Shown here in pieces: positions 60,893 through 64,000 of a DNA stretch of 64,000 nucleotides; within the stretch, counting starts at the first letter, position 1; each line of letters begins with the position of its first letter. The translations under genes and the position numbers were made by a program. The notes under the pieces were generated by a model that did not search any database, was not told the origin of the DNA, and was given only the letters and a program-made list of their open reading frames with translations. Source of the DNA: Taenia hydatigena. Lineage: Eukaryota > Platyhelminthes > Cestoda > Cyclophyllidea > Taeniidae. Location: the NCBI GenBank assembly GCA_036345935.2, contig JADWOT020001561.1, positions 868,001 to 932,000 of the forward strand, written 5' to 3'.

Positions 60893-62156
60893 GTTCATCG
60901 CGTTCTACTGGCAGCCATTGAGCAGTCCACCACCGTCACAACCACACTGACGCCTCCCAAAGGGCTCTATGAACACGATGAATTGGTGGTCATATGTCGG
61001 CACATGAATGAGCGTCACTGGGCAGCCCAGCAGGCACAGCGCAGCTCCATCGAACTCTTCCAAGCTCTCTTCTTCCGAGACAAACCGGTAGATGATGCTT
61101 GTCGCTATGCGGACGCTATCATTTATCAACTGCGAGGCTCTAATGGTTTCTCTGTTATGGTACCAAGGTAGCTGGTTATTACTTTTCTTCATGCTCTTAG
61201 TTTACTCGGAACACGTTTATATTCTTCAAAGTCCATTGTTTGTTTTATAGTGCATCAAAGCGCTGCTAAAACTGCAGGTCTGGTGCATCCTTATCCTCCC
61301 CTGTTAATTATTTCCGCGTCTTGTTACCTTTCGATCTTACATGTGCCTTTTACCCAGATACGGTCTACGAGGTAACGTGTGTCTGAAACAAGCGGATGGT
61401 CGGGTCGCCTGGGTGTCTGACGCCAAGACCGGTCGCATCATTTGGCTGCCGGCGGACGTGTCTTGTGAGGTATTTTTCTCTCCCTTTTCCGAGTAATCCG
61501 CGACCTAAACATCTTCTGATTTTTCTCCCTCTGCGCGATCTTTTTCAGATTGTTCGCAGTCCTGTTTCCACGGTCACGGAATCAATTGGATTGCCAGCAT
61601 GCGATCAGCTAGAGGTAGTTAAGTCCGATGGAGCGCGTCAAAGCTACCGCATCTTTGATCACGTTACCGTGTACATTACAATAGCCGAGTCCACTGCCCA
61701 TAGCCTAGGTCTTCGACTAGAGCTATATGCAAAGGCGCCTAAAGGACGAAAAAGAGGGAAAAATGAGCTTTCTCGACCAATTGCCGAGGGAGACGATGGT
61801 TTTAAAATGCGAGCAGATGCGGAGATGGTTGAGGTTAGTTTGAACTATCCATTCCTCCGGGCACCTGTCTACCGACCTCTCTGTCTCTCCCTCTCCTGTA
61901 CACATACTAAACTGAATCTATTCATCTTCTCTAGAGTGTTCGGGCAATGAATATGGATAGGAGGAGGAAACGGAAGAAGGAGGCCGAGATGGAGGGAGGA
62001 GAGATGGTCGAGGGAGATTTCGACGAACCGGAGAAGGTGAATGAGCAGAGGGCGGTGATTGCACAGTTGCATACACCTTCCTCATTTTATCATCAGTTTC
62101 GAAAGCTTCTACGTCCAGGAGATGCCGGTTGTGAAGGCAGTGATAGCGTTGCGTGA
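60893..62156 (+). pseudogene. Partial DIS3L copy: last four exons only
   Basis: Exons 60893-61167, 61358-61469, 61549-61833 and 61935-62156 correspond one-for-one to DIS3L exons 7-10, with splice sites and frame intact. The PIN, cold-shock and most RNB coding exons are absent upstream; the sequence before 60862 is unrelated intronic DNA. I counted only a few amino-acid changes (Val to Ile, Gly to Ser, Lys to Arg) among many silent ones. As assembled it cannot encode an exonuclease. It is better read as alternative-haplotype sequence than as a decayed pseudogene, because nothing in it is broken. Confidence 0.8.
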
Positions 62157-62645
62157 ATGATGTTTGTATCATTTCGTATAAATCTGCTAGCTTTTCGTAG
62201 TCCATTTTTGTCTTAACTGCGGGAGGGAGGGGTTGCAGATGAATTGGGTTGGTTGGAGGTCTTCCACAAAGCAGAAAGGTGGTGGAGGCAGCGGCTAAGG
62301 TGAGGCACAAGTTTGGTGATAGGGTTACAGTCAACCATTTGGTACTTAGGGATGTGGCTTTGCCTTAGGATCGCAATTTTCGGTCTGCGGATTGCTACTT
62401 CATTATCTATATAATAATGAATAATGCGCATGCATTTAAGAAGTCGCAATCACCACCTATTGCAACGGCAACTTTAAAGAAAAATTAAAAATGCTCCAAA
62501 AAGATTTATTTGACTTTTTTGGCGTAAGTTATTAAAAGTAGTGGGCAACCTTGACTGTTCTCTGTGTTTGTAAGGCTCAAAAGCTTGTGGTGATTCAAAG
62601 TGGCAATACGATCGGTACCTTTCAATCGCATCCAATAACGGGGTT
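62157..62645. other. Second-copy DIS3L-scramblase spacer
   Basis: Duplicate of 53958-54446 with a handful of substitutions. No independent feature. Confidence 0.5.
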
Positions 62646-63634
62646 ATGACAACAAATCAACCTCTTGGATCCAGTAATACCAAACAAAATGAGAATGTGC
62701 CCAACGTAACTGAACCCATGGGATGGCCAATGCCGGTATATCAGGATAATGAAGTGTGTCTCAATTTGTTTATACATCTTTGGACTTTAATGCTTAACTT
62801 AACTTGGGAATGGTATGCTGAGCTGTTTTCCGACGTAATTAACAGTGTGAAAAATGTATTAAGCTGTACGTTGGATTTTGTTTCTCTTTGATTTGGCCCA
62901 TAATTGTGCCTACCCTAGTCGTATAATTCCATATGTTGTCTTCCTCGTGCATTTCCCGATCCTTTGGAGAGTTGCTTTTTGCTGGAATTCATCTGTTTAA
63001 AAGAAACGTATTTTTGGTTTTTTTAAATAAGAAGTCATTTTACAGAACCATCAAACAGCACACATGCAGTCTTATATAATGCAAGAGATTTTTTTCTTTG
63101 GAAGCATTAACACCTTTTTTGTTTTTTATTCTGTATGCCTTACTGAAAATCCAAGGTCAATTTTTGGTTAGTGTCGATCTTCAGATCCTGCTTTAGGCAT
63201 TTATTCAATTGTTTTGTGAAACACTATTGGTGCAGTTCTAAGCTTAATCAATTTTTATTTTAATCTAAAAGTGAGTTTAGTCCACACACGTTCTCTAGCA
63301 TAGTGATAAAACATTCTTGTAATTTTAGACCCTTAGTTTCTATTTCTTATTTGATAAACGAAACATTGTCAGCTGCAAAAAATGCGGCTCCACTTTTTGG
63401 CCTTTGAACTCAAAAAGCATATTTTGCATTAATTGATAGACATACCGAGGTTAAAGTTCAACACCTCTTTTTGCTGATAAATTGCTCTTTTATTTGCTCA
63501 GTCCAAGCCTTCTGGGGATTTCGGCAGAACGAGGGGGGGAATGCAGATGCATACCAGATTTACAGGAGAAGGTCTGGAATGTTTGCTTGGCGTGGATAAA
63601 GTTTGGATACAGCAGAAAGTTGAGGTGGTTGAAG
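62646..63634 (+). CDS. Phospholipid scramblase, second copy of exons 1-2 (partial)
   Basis: Exons 62646-62753 and 63502-63634 repeat the first two scramblase exons with the same splice phases and no frame damage. The gene would continue past the window edge. If the block is a misplaced haplotype, this and the 54447 copy are alleles of one gene; if the duplication is real, there are two scramblase starts, and only the downstream one could be complete. Confidence 0.75.
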
Positions 63635-64000
63635 GTAAGCTGCATTCCTTTAAACCGTCTGTTTAGTTTAACCAGACAGCGAAAGTTTAATCCGCATGCA
63701 AGATAAAGAGCAATGTTGGAATATCTTTTTTATGGCGGATTTGGGCATATTTTAGAGCATCGCTACTTGGGGGATACTTTTTAACTGGCCATAGTAAGTG
63801 AGCATTTATAACCATAGATGAAGCGTTTAATATTTTGCTGCGGAAGAAAGGAAAGCTCTTATTGTCAACCCTGTTAAAGATTTGGAAAGTTAGGGTGAGT
63901 TTCTTTGAGCGACAATGAATGAGCACACGGAGGGAATAAATATTACAGTCGATGCTAAATATGCGACCATTGTACACTGGAGAAGTTTAAATACTTATTT

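Larger units (their letters stand above)
60862..64000. repeat. Duplicated block, second copy
   Basis: Second copy of 52662-55804, running to the window end and presumably beyond. Same gene content, order and orientation. Coding differences are mostly synonymous. Confidence 0.97.

Noticed and set aside
1..64000. CRISPR arrays, tRNA or rRNA genes, bacterial-type operons
   Set aside because: None seen; the window is intron-rich animal nuclear DNA.

Overview
This is a nuclear window from a multi-intron animal genome, most likely a flatworm and probably a tapeworm. The genes have clear metazoan orthologues. Introns are GT-AG, and many are tiny: 33-36 bp near the 5' ends of genes, with a second class of about 55-90 bp. 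That intron-size pattern is reported for schistosomes and cestodes. There are no bacterial operon features. The lineage is inferred from style, not from a marker gene.

Layout, left to right. (1) 1-4647 (+): 3' two thirds of SMC4, a condensin ATPase, cut by the window edge. (2) 5378-10792 (+): PSMD1/Rpn2, the 26S proteasome base scaffold, with an unusual 300-residue C-terminal exon. (3) 11742-22368 (+): a GM130/GOLGA2-type golgin with 24 exons, a triplicated exon pair and a Cys-rich tail. (4) 24383-29034 (-): mannose-6-phosphate isomerase (MPI), 8 exons, complete. (5) 31538-32143 (-): ribosomal protein eL13, one exon. (6) 33090-43416 (-): an ELYS/AHCTF1-type nucleoporin, 22 exons. (7) 44036-47252: a cluster of seven copies of a roughly 190-bp dispersed repeat in the divergent spacer between ELYS and the next gene. 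(8) 47547-53957 (+): DIS3L, the cytoplasmic exosome exoribonuclease, 10 exons, complete. (9) 54447 onward (+): first three exons of a phospholipid scramblase. (10) 60862-64000: a near-identical second copy of 52662-55804. It carries the last four DIS3L exons and the first two scramblase exons again, and it begins exactly after the only ambiguous base (n) in the window.

I joined exons by hand. The SMC4, PSMD1, golgin, MPI, ELYS and DIS3L models all keep frame across every junction and give whole codon counts: PSMD1 1210 aa, golgin 1116 aa, MPI 457 aa, ELYS 1739 aa, DIS3L 1231 aa. The genes are unrelated housekeeping functions (chromosome condensation, proteolysis, Golgi structure, sugar metabolism, translation, nuclear pore, RNA decay, membrane lipids), so I see no pathway cluster.

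The most notable points are: the duplicated block with an n at its junction, which looks like misplaced haplotype sequence or a recent tandem duplication; a golgin-45-like zinc/PDZ-ligand tail on a GM130-like protein; tandem exon-pair amplification in that golgin; a PSMD1 tail in which the usual terminal Rpn13-binding motif is internal; and the repeat cluster.
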